The notes under the pieces were generated by a model. It searched no databases, had not been told where the DNA came from, and saw only the letters and a list, made by a program, of their open reading frames with translations. The position numbers and the translations under genes are program-made. This document shows, piece after piece, positions 21,303 to 30,343 of a DNA stretch of 42,059 bases (within the stretch, counting starts at the first letter, position 1; each line of letters opens with the position of its first letter). The stretch lies in contig NZ_PDWM01000028.1 in assembly GCF_010093225.1 (NCBI RefSeq), forward strand, positions 1 through 42,059, given 5' to 3'. This DNA comes from Pseudoxanthomonas koreensis. GTDB taxonomy: Bacteria; Pseudomonadota; Gammaproteobacteria; Xanthomonadales; Xanthomonadaceae.

Positions 21303-23316
21303 CCGGCGCCTCCGCGGCCTCGACGCCGTCGGTGCGCAGGCGCAGCACCGGCAGCTTCGAATCCGGGTGCGGCGCCACCGCGTGCGGCAGGTCGGCCAGC
21401 GGACCCAGCAACTGGCCCAGGGCCGGCTCGGCGCCGCGCTGCGGGCGCCAGGTCACGACCAGGCCCAGGTCGGGGCGGAAATGCAGGGTCTGGGTGGTGC
21501 CCACCCACAGCGGCACGCTGCCCGGCTGCAGGTTGACCGGCGTCGGCCACAGCCGCAGCACGTGGCGTGCCTGGCCGCCGGGCGCATCCTTGATCATCAG
21601 CAGCGCTTCGGTGCGCGCGTCCAGGGTCGCCGGCAGCACCGGCACCCGGTCCGGTTCGCCGTCGGTGTCGAGCAGGTTCACCACCCGCTCCCATTTCGCC
21701 TGCGGCTGCACCCGCCAGCCGGCCGCTTCCAGGCGCAGGCGCAGCGGCGCCAGCGGGCCGGCGACCTGCACGTCCAGCGGCCAGCGCAGTTCATCGTCGA
21801 ACTCGTTGCGCCGTGCCGGCTGCAGCATCCATTCGTGGCTCCACCAGTCCTCCAGGTCCTGCACCACCGCCGGCGGCGGCGGTGGCTCGAACTTGGCCAG
21901 CTTGGCCTCGACATTGCGCGGCGCGTACCACAGCGCGGCGGCGACGAAGACGCCGTAGAAGGTCCACGCCACCGGCTTGACCCAGAACGAGCGGTTGAAG
22001 CGCCGGCGGTAGGCAATGCCCAGCACCAGCAGCCAGACGATGCCCAGCAGCATCCCGCCGACCACGTCGCTGAGCCAGTGCGCGCCCAGGTACAGGCGGG
22101 CGAAGCCGATCAGCGCCACCACCACGCCGGAGACCAGGTACGGCCAGATCCGGTCGCGGCCGGGCAGTTCGCGCGCGATCAGCACGGCGAAGAAGCCGAA
22201 GGCGATGGTCGACATCGTCACCGCGATCGAAGGGAAGCCGAAGCCGCTGCTCGCACCCGGCGGGCGGACCACCTCCACGGTATTGCCCAGCAGCCAGGTC
22301 AGCGCCAGGCCGAAGGCCAGCGCCGCCAGCCAGTGCGCCGCCGCCATCCAGCGCTGGCGCCAGACGAAATAGCCCAGCACCGCCGCGCAGGCCGGCGCCA
22401 GCACCGGCCAGTCGCCGAGCGAGGCCAGCGCCGCCATCGGGTAGTCGGCCAGCGGGTTGCGCAGCGCCAGCATGAGCTCGTGCACGGCCAGGTCCATGGC
22501 CAGCGGCTCGCCATGGCCGACCACCGCCACCAGCAGTGCGAACCAGGCCCAGCCGATGCCCAGCAGCAGCACCGCCAGCAGCGCCAGCGAAGTGGATTCG
22601 CGGTGCGCCGGATCGAACACCGCCGCCGAATGCCGGCCCATCACCGGATGCCGGTGGCTCCAGTCCAGCGCGCGCGCCAGCAGCGAGTCGGCGTGGTCGG
22701 CGAACCAGCGGTAGGTGTAGAGCACCCAGGCCCATGCCAGGGCGAGCACGCCCAGCAGCAGCGCCAGCACGATCACCAGGTGGCCGGCGACCGCGGCCAC
22801 CGCGTCGTAGGCGCGGCCCAGCACCCAGCCCGGCGCCAGGAACAGCATTCCCCAGGACAGGCAGGCCAGGCCGCTGGTGAACAGGTAGCGCCGCACCGGC
22901 ATCCGCGCCATGCCGGCGATCGCCGGCACGAACGGACGCACCGCGCCGACGTAGCGCGCCGCCAGGATCGCCTTGAACGCGTTGCGCCGGAACAGGACCT
23001 CGCCGCGGCCGAGCAGCTGCGGGTAGCGGCGGAACGGCCACACCCCGTGCAGGCGCCCGCCCCAGCGGCGGCCGATCCAGTAGCTCAGGCCGTCGCCGAG
23101 GAACGCGCCCACGGTCACGCAGGCCAGCGCGTACGGCCCGGAAATCTCGCCCATGCCGACCAGCACGCCGACCGCGACCAGCAGCGGCAGCGCCGGCACG
23201 ATCGCGCCGACGACGATCAGGGCGTCGCAGAAGGCGATGGCGAATATCACCAGGCCGGCGAGGACGGGGTTGTTCCCGATCCACGCCAGCACGGCGTCCA
23301 TCCAGGTGGAATCCAT
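21214..23316 (-). CDS. DedA - PAP2 - LssY-C fusion membrane protein
   Basis: A 700-residue polytopic inner-membrane protein. Residues ~1-200 are a DedA/SNARE-associated domain with GDGLSYWIGRRWG and the motif around FKAILAARYVGAVRPFVPAIAGM. Residues ~255-455 resemble a PAP2 lipid phosphatase. The third PAP2 motif is intact (RLYLGAHWLSD), but the second reads PSIAV (Pro362-Ser363-Ile364) where PSGHA is expected, and the first lacks its Lys (LGNTVEVVRPP). Residues ~480-660 match LssY-type C-terminal domains, and the last ~35 are Pro/Ala-rich. Probably linked to lipid handling or membrane homeostasis; phosphatase activity is doubtful. The 3' end overlaps the convergent LON-domain gene by 89 bp. 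Confidence 0.85.
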   Translation of the reverse strand: MDSTWMDAVLAWIGNNPVLAGLVIFAIAFCDALIVVGAIVPALPLLVAVGVLVGMGEISGPYALACVTVGAFLGDGLSYWIGRRWGGRLHGVWPFRRYPQLLGRGEVLFRRNAFKAILAARYVGAVRPFVPAIAGMARMPVRRYLFTSGLACLSWGMLFLAPGWVLGRAYDAVAAVAGHLVIVLALLLGVLALAWAWVLYTYRWFADHADSLLARALDWSHRHPVMGRHSAAVFDPAHRESTSLALLAVLLLGIGWAWFALLVAVVGHGEPLAMDLAVHELMLALRNPLADYPMAALASLGDWPVLAPACAAVLGYFVWRQRWMAAAHWLAALAFGLALTWLLGNTVEVVRPPGASSGFGFPSIAVTMSTIAFGFFAVLIARELPGRDRIWPYLVSGVVVALIGFARLYLGAHWLSDVVGGMLLGIVWLLVLGIAYRRRFNRSFWVKPVAWTFYGVFVAAALWYAPRNVEAKLAKFEPPPPPAVVQDLEDWWSHEWMLQPARRNEFDDELRWPLDVQVAGPLAPLRLRLEAAGWRVQPQAKWERVVNLLDTDGEPDRVPVLPATLDARTEALLMIKDAPGGQARHVLRLWPTPVNLQPGSVPLWVGTTQTLHFRPDLGLVVTWRPQRGAEPALGQLLGPLADLPHAVAPHPDSKLPVLRLRTDGVEAAEAPAIPRPSTPAAGPGAGADRPPAAAPGAARR

Positions 23317-23426
23317 GGGCGCGGATTATAGGTGGCCGGCCCGGCCTGCCCGCCCAAGCGGGCCTGAACGGATGTCACGGCAACGCCCTTGCCTTGCGCG
23401 GAGGCGGGGCGACCTACAATCACGCC

Positions 23427-24086
23427 ATGCGCGAATCCACGGACACGCACCAGGCCCTGAAATCGGACAGCTTCGGCCAGATCCTGCTGGTGCGCGGGCC
23501 GGGATCGGCGCTGATCCGGCGCGACTGGTCGGGCGCGGCATGGTGGGCACGGCCCATCGCGCGCGCGATGGCCCGGCGCGAAGCGCGTGCGTTGCACCAG
23601 CTCGCCGGGCTGCCCGCGACGCCGGCCCTGCTCGCCAGTGGCGCGACGCGGCTCGATCGCGGCTACCTCGGCGGCCAGCCCATGTACCTGCGTCCGCCGC
23701 GCGGCGACCAGGCCTACTTCCACGCTGCGCGCCGCCTGCTGGCCCAGGTGCATCGCCTGGGCATCGTCCACAACGACCTGGCCAAGGAGGCCAACTGGCT
23801 GGTGCTCGACGACGGCACGCCGGCGCTGGTGGATTTCCAGTTGGCCGCGCGCGGCGACCGGCGTTCGCGCTGGATGCGCCTGCTCGCGCGCGAGGACCTG
23901 CGCCACCTGCTCAAGCACAAGCGCACCTATTGCCCGGGGGCGCTCACTCCGGTGGAGCGGCGCCTGCTGCTTCGGCGCTCGTGGGTGCGCGAGCTGTGGT
24001 TCGCGACCGGCAAGCCGGTGTACCGCTTCGTGACCCGGCGCGTGCTGCACTGGGAAGACAATGAGGGCCGCGGCCCGCGGCCTTGA
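23427..24086 (+). CDS. RIO/Kdo-kinase-like small kinase
   Basis: A 219-residue protein with a minimal protein-kinase-like fold. The catalytic loop is IVHNDLAKEANWLVLDDG (His115, Asp117, Asn123) and the metal-binding motif is DFQ (136-138) in place of DFG. These resemble RIO1-type kinases and lipopolysaccharide (Kdo/heptose) kinases such as KdkA. A canonical Gly-rich loop is not obvious. Substrate unknown: protein or LPS sugar both fit. ATG 23427 is 111 bp from the divergent DedA-PAP2 gene, so the two share a promoter region. The SDR gene follows after 73 bp. Confidence 0.7.
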   Translation: MRESTDTHQALKSDSFGQILLVRGPGSALIRRDWSGAAWWARPIARAMARREARALHQLAGLPATPALLASGATRLDRGYLGGQPMYLRPPRGDQAYFHAARRLLAQVHRLGIVHNDLAKEANWLVLDDGTPALVDFQLAARGDRRSRWMRLLAREDLRHLLKHKRTYCPGALTPVERRLLLRRSWVRELWFATGKPVYRFVTRRVLHWEDNEGRGPRP

Positions 24087-24159
24087 GCGCGGCCGTCGCG
24101 CGCAGCGACAATGTGCCGGCCGGCGCGCGCCGGCCTGCATGCGACAGACGGACGGAACC

Positions 24160-24978
24160 ATGGCGACCTTGGCCGGCAAGACCCTGTTCATCACCGGCGC
24201 CTCGCGCGGCATCGGCCTGGCCATCGCCGTGCGCGCGGCACGCGACGGCGCCAACGTGGCCATCGCCGCCAAGTCCTCGGTGCCCAATCCGAAGCTGCCC
24301 GGCACCATCCACGACGCGGCCGCGGCGGTAAACGCCGCCGGCGGCCAGGGCCTGGCGCTGAAGTGCGACATCCGCGAGGAAGACCAGGTGCACGCGGCGG
24401 TCGCCGCCGCCGTCGACGCCTTCGGCGGCATCGACATCCTGGTCAACAACGCCAGCGCGATCTGGCTGCGCGGCACCCTGGACACGCCGATGAAGCGCTT
24501 CGACCTGATGCAGCAGGTCAACGCGCGCGGCAGCTTCCTGTGCGCGCAGGCCTGCCTGCCGCACCTGCTGCAGGCGCCCAACCCGCACATCCTCACCCTG
24601 GCGCCGCCGCCGTCGCTGGATCCGAAGTGGTGGGGGCCGCACACCGGCTACACCCTGGCCAAGATGGGCATGAGCTTCGTCACCCTGGGCCTGGCCGCCG
24701 AATTCGGGCCGCGCGGCGTGGCGGTCAACGCGCTGTGGCCGCGCACGCTGATCGGCACCGATGCGCTGAACATGATCCCGGGCGTGAGCACCGCCAACGG
24801 CCGCAGGCCGGAGATCATGGCCGACGCCGCGCACGCGGTGCTGGTGCGCGAGGCCGCCGGCTTCAGCGGCCGCTTCCTCATCGACGACCAGGTGCTGGCC
24901 GAAGCCGGGGTGACCGACCTGTCCGGCTATGCGGTCGATCCTTCGCAGCCGCTGCTGCCGGACCTGTTCCTGGACTGA
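24160..24978 (+). CDS. Short-chain dehydrogenase/reductase (HSDL2-like)
   Basis: NAD(P)-dependent oxidoreductase of 272 residues. Cofactor motif TGASRGIG at 12-19, NNAS at 96-99, and the active-site pair Tyr164/Lys168 (GYTLAK). The stretch LAPPPSLDPKWWGPHTGYTLAKMGMS closely follows the pattern of HSDL2-type hydroxysteroid-dehydrogenase-like proteins, which fits a role in lipid or fatty-acid metabolism, but the substrate is unknown. ATG 24160 gives the normal N-terminus (MATLAGKTLFITG); an upstream frame to 24061 is Arg-rich. Convergent with the next gene, with only 13 bp between stops. Confidence 0.88.
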   Translation: MATLAGKTLFITGASRGIGLAIAVRAARDGANVAIAAKSSVPNPKLPGTIHDAAAAVNAAGGQGLALKCDIREEDQVHAAVAAAVDAFGGIDILVNNASAIWLRGTLDTPMKRFDLMQQVNARGSFLCAQACLPHLLQAPNPHILTLAPPPSLDPKWWGPHTGYTLAKMGMSFVTLGLAAEFGPRGVAVNALWPRTLIGTDALNMIPGVSTANGRRPEIMADAAHAVLVREAAGFSGRFLIDDQVLAEAGVTDLSGYAVDPSQPLLPDLFLD

Positions 24979-24991
24979 CCGGCGGCGGCGC

Positions 24992-26125
24992 TCAGCCCAG
25001 TGCCTGGGCCAGGTCCTCGACCAGGTCGCGCGGATCCTCCAGCCCCACCGACAGCCGCAGCAGGCCCGGCGGCGACTGCTTCTGCGGCGCCTCGATCGAG
25101 GCGCGGTGCTCGACCAGCGATTCGGTCGAACCCAGCGAAGTGGCGTTGGTGAACAACCGCAGCCGCCCGGCGACGTCCAGCGCCGCGTCGCGCCCACCGG
25201 CGACCTCGAACGAAAGCATGCCGCCGAAGCCGCCATGCATCTGCCGCGCGGCCACCGCGTGTCCCGGGTGCGAGGCCAGCCCCGGCCAGTGCACCGCCTG
25301 CACCCGCGGATGCGACGACAGGTACTCCGCCACCGCGGCGGCGTTGCGGCAGTGGCGCTCGATCCGCACCGGCAGGGTGCGCAGCCCGCGCAGTACCAGC
25401 CAGGCGGCGAACGGCGAGGCGGTGTTGCCGGTCTGGCGGCGCAGTTCGTGGCAGGCGGCGGCCAGGCCGTCGTCGGCGGCGAACACCAGCACTCCGCCCA
25501 TCACGTCGCCGTGGCCGCCCAGGTACTTGGTGGCCGAATGCAGCACGATGTCCGCGCCCAGCGCCAGCGGCTGCTGCAGCACCGGGGTGGCGAAGGTGCC
25601 ATCGACCAGCAGCCGCGCACCGGCGCCGTGGGCGATGTCGGCCAGCGCGGCGATGTCGCACACCTTCAGCAGCGGGTTGGACGGCGTCTCGGCCCACAGC
25701 AGGCGGGTGTCGGGGCCGACCGCCGCGCGCACCGCGTCCAGGTCGGTCATGTCCACCACCGTGTGGCGGATGCCCCAGCGCGCCAGCCACTGCCCGGCCA
25801 CCGCGCGGTAGCCGAAATAGGTGTCGTCGGCGATCAGCAGTTCGCTGCCCGGCTCCAGCGCCTGCATCAGCGTGGTCCCGGCGGTCATGCCGGTGGCGAA
25901 GAACATGCCGCGGGCGCCGCCGTCCAGGCTCGCCAGCACCTGTTCCAGTTGCGCCTGGTTGGGGTTGCCGTAGCGCTGGTACAGGTAGCCCAGCGGAGTG
26001 GCCGCGTCGGGCGCGTGCTCGAAGGTGGTGGCCAGCTGCAGCGGCGGCGCCAGCGCGCCGCTGGCGGGATCGGGCGCGACCCCGGCGTGGGCGGCGAGGG
26101 TGTCGAAGTGGCGGGTGCGGGTCAT
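24992..26125 (-). CDS. Transsulfuration PLP enzyme (cystathionine gamma-synthase/lyase family)
   Basis: Cys/Met-metabolism PLP enzyme of 377 residues. Motifs: [22 protein letters not shown], the DDTYFGY substrate segment, [19 protein letters not shown] (Asp175), and the PLP lysine in [11 protein letters not shown] (Lys200). Members of this family include cystathionine gamma-synthase, cystathionine gamma-lyase and O-succinylhomoserine sulfhydrylase; sequence reading alone cannot separate them. I see no SAM riboswitch or MET box upstream. Divergent from gloA with 68 bp between starts. cysK lies ~15 kb away in the window but not in the same unit. Confidence 0.87.
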   Translation of the reverse strand: MTRTRHFDTLAAHAGVAPDPASGALAPPLQLATTFEHAPDAATPLGYLYQRYGNPNQAQLEQVLASLDGGARGMFFATGMTAGTTLMQALEPGSELLIADDTYFGYRAVAGQWLARWGIRHTVVDMTDLDAVRAAVGPDTRLLWAETPSNPLLKVCDIAALADIAHGAGARLLVDGTFATPVLQQPLALGADIVLHSATKYLGGHGDVMGGVLVFAADDGLAAACHELRRQTGNTASPFAAWLVLRGLRTLPVRIERHCRNAAAVAEYLSSHPRVQAVHWPGLASHPGHAVAARQMHGGFGGMLSFEVAGGRDAALDVAGRLRLFTNATSLGSTESLVEHRASIEAPQKQSPPGLLRLSVGLEDPRDLVEDLAQALG

Positions 26126-26193
26126 GGCGCGGGCGCGGTCGGGGAGTCGGGGCGATAATGCCAGCCGCCGCCTTCCCCCACAGGAGACGCCCG

Positions 26194-26631
26194 ATGAAGT
26201 ACCTGCACACGATGATCCGGGTCCATGACCTGGAAGCCACCTCCCGCTTCTTCACCGAAGGCCTGGGCCTGCGCCAGACCCGGCGCATGGACAACGAGGC
26301 CGGGCGCTTCACCCTGGTCTACTTCGGCGCGCCGGAGAACCCGGAGGCGGAAGTCGAACTGACGTACAACTGGCCGCCGGCCGACGGCTCGCCGCCGGAG
26401 GACTACGGCAGCGCGCGCAACTTCGGCCACCTGGCCTTCCAGGTCGACGACATCTACGCGCTGTGCGCGCACCTGCAGTCGCTGGGCGTGACCATCAACC
26501 GGCCGCCGCGCGACGGCCGCATGGCCTTCGTCCGCACCCCGGACCTGGTCTCGATCGAGCTGCTGCAGAAGGGCGCGGCGTTGCCCCCGGCCGAGCCGTG
26601 GGTGTCGATGTCCAACACCGGCAGCTGGTGA
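26194..26631 (+). CDS. gloA: Glyoxalase I (lactoylglutathione lyase)
   Basis: VOC-fold metalloenzyme of 145 residues that isomerises the methylglyoxal-glutathione hemithioacetal to S-lactoylglutathione. The four metal ligands are in place: His5 (YLHTMIRV), Glu55 (AEVELTYNW), His79 (FGHLAFQV) and Glu122 (SIELLQ), matching E. coli GloA His5/Glu56/His74/Glu122. ATG 26194 has AGGAG 7 nt upstream. Followed by a palindromic repeat. Confident at family level and good at function level. Confidence 0.9.
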   Translation: MKYLHTMIRVHDLEATSRFFTEGLGLRQTRRMDNEAGRFTLVYFGAPENPEAEVELTYNWPPADGSPPEDYGSARNFGHLAFQVDDIYALCAHLQSLGVTINRPPRDGRMAFVRTPDLVSIELLQKGAALPPAEPWVSMSNTGSW

Positions 26632-26674
26632 AGCGCGGCCGCGCGCGCGCCACGCTGCGCCGCGGCCTTCGCCC

Positions 26675-26754
26675 GTAGAGCGGGGCTTGCCCCGCTGCCA
26701 CGGCCGGACACATGGCGTGCGGGCGGGGAAGCAGCCGGGCAAGCCCGGCTCTAC
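26675..26754. repeat. Palindromic repeat, GTAGAGCGGGGCTTGCC family
   Basis: An 80-bp element with GTAGAGCGGGGCTTGCCCCG on the left and GCCGGGCAAGCCCGGCTCTAC on the right: each half is itself a hairpin and the halves are inverted to each other. This is the style of REP pairs common in Xanthomonadaceae intergenic regions. Located between gloA and the aminotransferase gene. Half of a similar element occurs at 40112. Confidence 0.82.
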
Positions 26755-26818
26755 GCGGGGAGGCGATAATGGCGCGGCCGGCGACCGTCGGCGCCCTTCC
26801 CGGACACCTGCCACCGCC

Positions 26819-28066
26819 ATGAACGAAACGACGTTGCCCGCCGGCGATACCGCCGCGCTGCTGGACCTCGGCCACCGCTACTATCTGCCGGTCTACCGCC
26901 CGCGCGAGCTGGTGCTGGAGCGGGGCCAGGGCTCGCGGCTGTGGGACAGCGAGGGCCGCGAGTACGTCGATTTCGCCGCCGGCATCGCGGTCTGCGGCCT
27001 GGGCCACAACGATCCGGAGCTGCATGCGGCGCTGGTCGAGCAGGCAGGCAGGTTGTGGCATACCAGCAACGTGTTCTTCAGCGAGCCGCCGCTGCGCCTG
27101 GCCGAAGAACTGGTGCAGGCCTCGCGCTTCGCCGAGCGCGTGTTCCTGTGCAACTCCGGCGCCGAGGCCAACGAAGCGGCGATCAAGCTGGTGCGCAAGT
27201 GGGCCGCGTCGCAGGGACGGCCGCCGCAGCAGCGGGTGATCGTCACCTTCCGCGGCAGCTTCCACGGCCGCACGCTCGCCGCGGTCACCGCCACCGCGCA
27301 GCCGAAGTACCAGGAAGGCTACGAGCCGCTGCCCGGCGGTTTCCGCTACGTCGACTTCAACGACATCACCCAGCTGGAAACGGCGATGGCCGCCGGCGAC
27401 GTGGCCGCGGTGATGCTCGAACCGGTGCAGGGCGAGGGCGGAGTGATGCCGGCCGCGTCGGGTTTCCTGCAGCAGGTGCGCGCGCTGTGCGACCACCATG
27501 GCGCGCTGCTGGTGCTGGACGAGATCCAGGCCGGCATGGGCCGCACCGGCACCCTGTTCGCGCACTGGCAGGACGGCGTGGTGCCGGACATCGTCCCCCT
27601 GGCCAAGGCGCTCGGTGGCGGCTTCCCGATCGGGGCGATGCTGGCCGGGCCGAAGGTGGCGCAGGCGATGCAGTTCGGCGCGCACGGCACCACTTTCGGC
27701 GGCAATCCGCTGGCGGCGGCGGTGGCGCGGGTGGCGCTGCGCAGGATCGCTTCGCCGCAGATCGCGGCGAACGTGTCGCGGCAGTCGCACGCACTGCGCG
27801 AAGGACTGCTGGCGATCGGCGTGGAGTTCGACCTGTTCGAACAGGTGCGCGGCCGCGGGCTGATGCTCGGCGCGGTGCTGAAGCCGGCTTATGCCGGCCG
27901 CGCCGGCGAGATCCTCGACCACGCCGCCGCACATGGGCTGCTCCTGCTGCAGGCCGGCCCGGACGTGCTGCGGCTGGTGCCCGCATTGAACATCACCGAT
28001 GCCGATGTGGCCGAAGGGCTGCAACGCCTGCGCGCGGCGGTGGCGGCCTTCACCGCGCCCGCCTGA
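26819..28066 (+). CDS. argD: Acetylornithine-type class III aminotransferase
   Basis: PLP aminotransferase of 415 residues. N-terminal substrate/cofactor part with GHRYYLPVYRPRELVLERGQG (shown in part), DFAAGIAVCGLGHNDP and LCNSGAEANEAAIKLVRKW; VLDEIQAGMGRTG with the PLP-binding Asp; and PLAKALGGGFPIGAM with the PLP lysine. Best match in character is ArgD (N-acetylornithine to N-acetylglutamate semialdehyde), which may also act on succinyl-diaminopimelate, but related omega-aminotransferases cannot be excluded. ATG 26819. No other arginine genes are nearby. Confidence 0.78.
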   Translation: MNETTLPAGDTAALLDLGHRYYLPVYRPRELVLERGQGSRLWDSEGREYVDFAAGIAVCGLGHNDPELHAALVEQAGRLWHTSNVFFSEPPLRLAEELVQASRFAERVFLCNSGAEANEAAIKLVRKWAASQGRPPQQRVIVTFRGSFHGRTLAAVTATAQPKYQEGYEPLPGGFRYVDFNDITQLETAMAAGDVAAVMLEPVQGEGGVMPAASGFLQQVRALCDHHGALLVLDEIQAGMGRTGTLFAHWQDGVVPDIVPLAKALGGGFPIGAMLAGPKVAQAMQFGAHGTTFGGNPLAAAVARVALRRIASPQIAANVSRQSHALREGLLAIGVEFDLFEQVRGRGLMLGAVLKPAYAGRAGEILDHAAAHGLLLLQAGPDVLRLVPALNITDADVAEGLQRLRAAVAAFTAPA

Positions 28067-28113
28067 GCCGCGATCCCGTCCGCCCGGCGAAAAAACCGGC
28101 GCCCGCGCTTCCC

Positions 28114-28247
28114 TGTAGGAGCCCACTTCAGGGGGCGACCCGACGCACGCAAGGAAAGCGGTGTTCAACGCGTGGCTCCGGAAACGCCGCGTTGAACATC
28201 GCTGCTTTCCAGCGACCGGGGGTCGCCCCCTGAAGTGGGCTCCTACA
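28114..28247. repeat. ~135-bp nested palindrome, copy 2
   Basis: The best-formed copy. Outer arms TGTAGGAGCCCACTTCAGG... (28114) and the exact complement ending at 28247. Inner arms GGTGTTCAACGCG and CGCGTTGAACATC, flanked by GGAAAGC/GCTTTCC, with CTCCGGA at the centre. The whole could fold into a long hairpin with a nested second stem. Lies between convergent genes. Confidence 0.9.
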
Positions 28248-28265
28248 AGAGCAACAGCGTTGCGG

Positions 28266-28889
28266 TCATGGCAGCAGGCGGTGGCGCCTGAGGACGCGGC
28301 CGAGCGCGCGTGCGTCGCGCGCGGTGTCGGCCTGCAGTCCCGCCTGGCGCGCGCCCTGCACGTTGGCGAACAGGTCGTCCACGAACAGCACCTGCGCCGC
28401 CGGCATCGCGAAATGTTCCAGCGCCGCGGCGAACGCCGCCGCTTCGGGCTTGCGCGCACCCAGCGCGCCGCTGCACAGCACCCTGCCTTCCAGCGCCGGG
28501 AACAGCGGCGCCACGATGGTGCGCATGGCTTCGGCCATCAGCGCACCGTTGTTACTGAGCACGCCGACCGGCGTGTGCGCGGCCACCGCCAGCACCTGTT
28601 CGAGCACGCGCGGGTCGGCGCGGTTGCCCGCAACGCGCGAGGCGATCCAGCAGGCCTCGTCGACCGGCCGGCCCAGGCCCTCGCCGAGCCGGCGCAGGTA
28701 GGTGGCGGTGTCGATGTGCCCGCTGTCGTACCCGGTCTCCAGTCCCGAGGCGAACAGCACCTCGGCCACGCGTGCCGGTTCGCAGCCGGCGTGGGCGGCC
28801 AGGTGGGCGATCCGGTCGGCGTGCGAGTAGTGCGCCAGGACCCCGTCGAAATCCAGCAACAACAGGCGCGGGCGCACCGCGGCGGTCAT
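28266..28889 (-). CDS. HAD-superfamily hydrolase
   Basis: A 207-residue haloacid-dehalogenase-like phosphatase (subfamily IA). Motif I is LDFDGVL with nucleophile Asp13 and Asp15. Motif II is in [10 protein letters not shown] (Ser then Asn-Asn). Motif III Lys is in [10 protein letters not shown], and motif IV is [10 protein letters not shown]. Substrate unknown; small phosphorylated metabolites are usual. It overlaps the hemL stop by ATGA (28886-28889), so it is translated with hemL, though a role in tetrapyrrole synthesis is not established. Confidence 0.85.
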   Translation of the reverse strand: MTAAVRPRLLLLDFDGVLAHYSHADRIAHLAAHAGCEPARVAEVLFASGLETGYDSGHIDTATYLRRLGEGLGRPVDEACWIASRVAGNRADPRVLEQVLAVAAHTPVGVLSNNGALMAEAMRTIVAPLFPALEGRVLCSGALGARKPEAAAFAAALEHFAMPAAQVLFVDDLFANVQGARQAGLQADTARDARALGRVLRRHRLLP

Positions 28890-30178
28890 CCGCGGGCGAC
28901 GTCCCCGAACGCACCGCGTGCGGCTTCGATCGTGGCCGCGATCACCACCTCGTCATGCGCACTGGACAGGAACCCGGCCTCGTACGCCGACGGCGCCAGG
29001 AACACCCCGCGTTCGAGCATGGAGTGGAAGAAGCGGTTGAACGCGGCGGTGCCGCAGGCGGTGGCCTGGGCGGAGGTCTCCACCTTCTCCGGGGTGAAGA
29101 ACAGGCCGAACATCGCGCCGACGCAGGTGGTGGTGACCGCCACGCCAGCCTCGCGCGCGGCCGCCTCCAGGCCTTCGCACAGCGCCGCGGTGGCCGCGGC
29201 GAGCCGGTCGTGGAAACCCGGCGCCTGGATCAGTTCGAGCATGGCCAGGCCGGCGGCCATCGCCACCGGATTGCCGCTCAGCGTGCCGGCCTGGTAGATC
29301 GGGCCGGCCGGGGAGATCTGCTGCATCAGTTCGCGGCGGCCGCCGTAGGCACCCACCGGCATGCCGCCGCCGATGATCTTGCCGAAGGTGGTCAGGTCCG
29401 GAACGATGCCGTAATGCGCCTGAGCGCCGCCGAGGGCGACGCGGAAACCGGTCATCACTTCGTCGAAGATCAGCAGCGCGCCATGCTTCGTGCACAGTTC
29501 GCGCAGGTGCTGCAGGTAGCCTTCGCGCGGCGGGATGCAGTTGGCATTGCCGACCACCGGCTCGATGATCAGCGCGGCGATCTCGCCGCCGATCTCCTCG
29601 AACAGTTTCGTCGCGCCCTCGAAATCGTTGTAGCTCAGGGTGGTGGTCAGCTCGCTCAGCCCGGCCGGCACGCCGGGCGAGGTCGGCACGCCCAGGGTCA
29701 GCATGCCGCTGCCGGCCTTGACCAGGAACGAGTCGCCGTGGCCGTGGTAGCAGCCCTCGAACTTGACGATGCGCTGGCGGCCGGTGGCGCCGCGCGCCAG
29801 CCGGATCGCCGACAGCGTGGCCTCGGTGCCGGAGTTGACCATGCGCACCATTTCGCACGACGGCACCAGCCGGGTGATGGTCTCGGCCATGGTCACCTCG
29901 GCCGGGCACGGCGCGCCGAACGACAGGCCGTTGCCGATGGCTTCGGCGACCGCTTCGCGCACCTCCGGGTGGTTGTGGCCGACGATCATCGGCCCCCAGG
30001 AACCGACGTAGTCGATGTAGCGGTTGCCGTCGACGTCGTACAGGTACGGCCCGTCCGCGCGCTGGACGAAGAACGGCTCGCCGCCCACCGACTTGAACGC
30101 GCGCACCGGCGAGTTGACCCCGCCGGGCAGCAGCCGCTGCGCGCGGGAGAACAGTTCGTGGGAGCGGTCGTGGTTCAT
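28886..30178 (-). CDS. hemL: Glutamate-1-semialdehyde 2,1-aminomutase
   Basis: PLP/PMP enzyme converting glutamate-1-semialdehyde to 5-aminolevulinate in the C5 tetrapyrrole pathway. It has 430 residues, full length. N-terminal [59 protein letters not shown]; and the PLP lysine in [18 protein letters not shown] (Lys267). ATG 30178 is preceded at ~10 nt by AGGA. First gene of a pair with the HAD hydrolase; a repeat (30211) lies just upstream. Confidence 0.97.
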   Translation of the reverse strand: MNHDRSHELFSRAQRLLPGGVNSPVRAFKSVGGEPFFVQRADGPYLYDVDGNRYIDYVGSWGPMIVGHNHPEVREAVAEAIGNGLSFGAPCPAEVTMAETITRLVPSCEMVRMVNSGTEATLSAIRLARGATGRQRIVKFEGCYHGHGDSFLVKAGSGMLTLGVPTSPGVPAGLSELTTTLSYNDFEGATKLFEEIGGEIAALIIEPVVGNANCIPPREGYLQHLRELCTKHGALLIFDEVMTGFRVALGGAQAHYGIVPDLTTFGKIIGGGMPVGAYGGRRELMQQISPAGPIYQAGTLSGNPVAMAAGLAMLELIQAPGFHDRLAAATAALCEGLEAAAREAGVAVTTTCVGAMFGLFFTPEKVETSAQATACGTAAFNRFFHSMLERGVFLAPSAYEAGFLSSAHDEVVIAATIEAARGAFGDVARG

Positions 30179-30210
30179 GGGGGAGGTCCTGCGCGGCGGG
30201 AAACCCCTAT

Positions 30211-30343
30211 TGTAGGAGCTCCCTTCAGGGGCGATCCGGTGGAGGTGGAGGAAACGGTGTTCAACGCAGCCGCTCCGGAAGGGGCGCGTTGAGTGCGGCG
30301 CCTATGGACGTCGTCGGGTCGCCCCCTGAAGTGGGTTCCTACA
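30211..30343. repeat. ~135-bp nested palindrome, copy 3 (diverged left arm)
   Basis: The left outer arm is diverged (TGTAGGAGCTCCCTTCAGGG), the right arm is good. Inner arms GTGTTCAACGC and GCGCGTTGAGTGC with GCTCCGGA between. It fills the gap between hemL and thiE. The thiE stop codon TAG (30341-30339 on the minus strand) lies inside the right arm. Confidence 0.85.

Noticed and set aside
24992-26193. SAM riboswitch or MET-box operator for the transsulfuration gene
   Set aside because: The 68-bp divergent gap is too short for a riboswitch and I could not find a convincing operator repeat.
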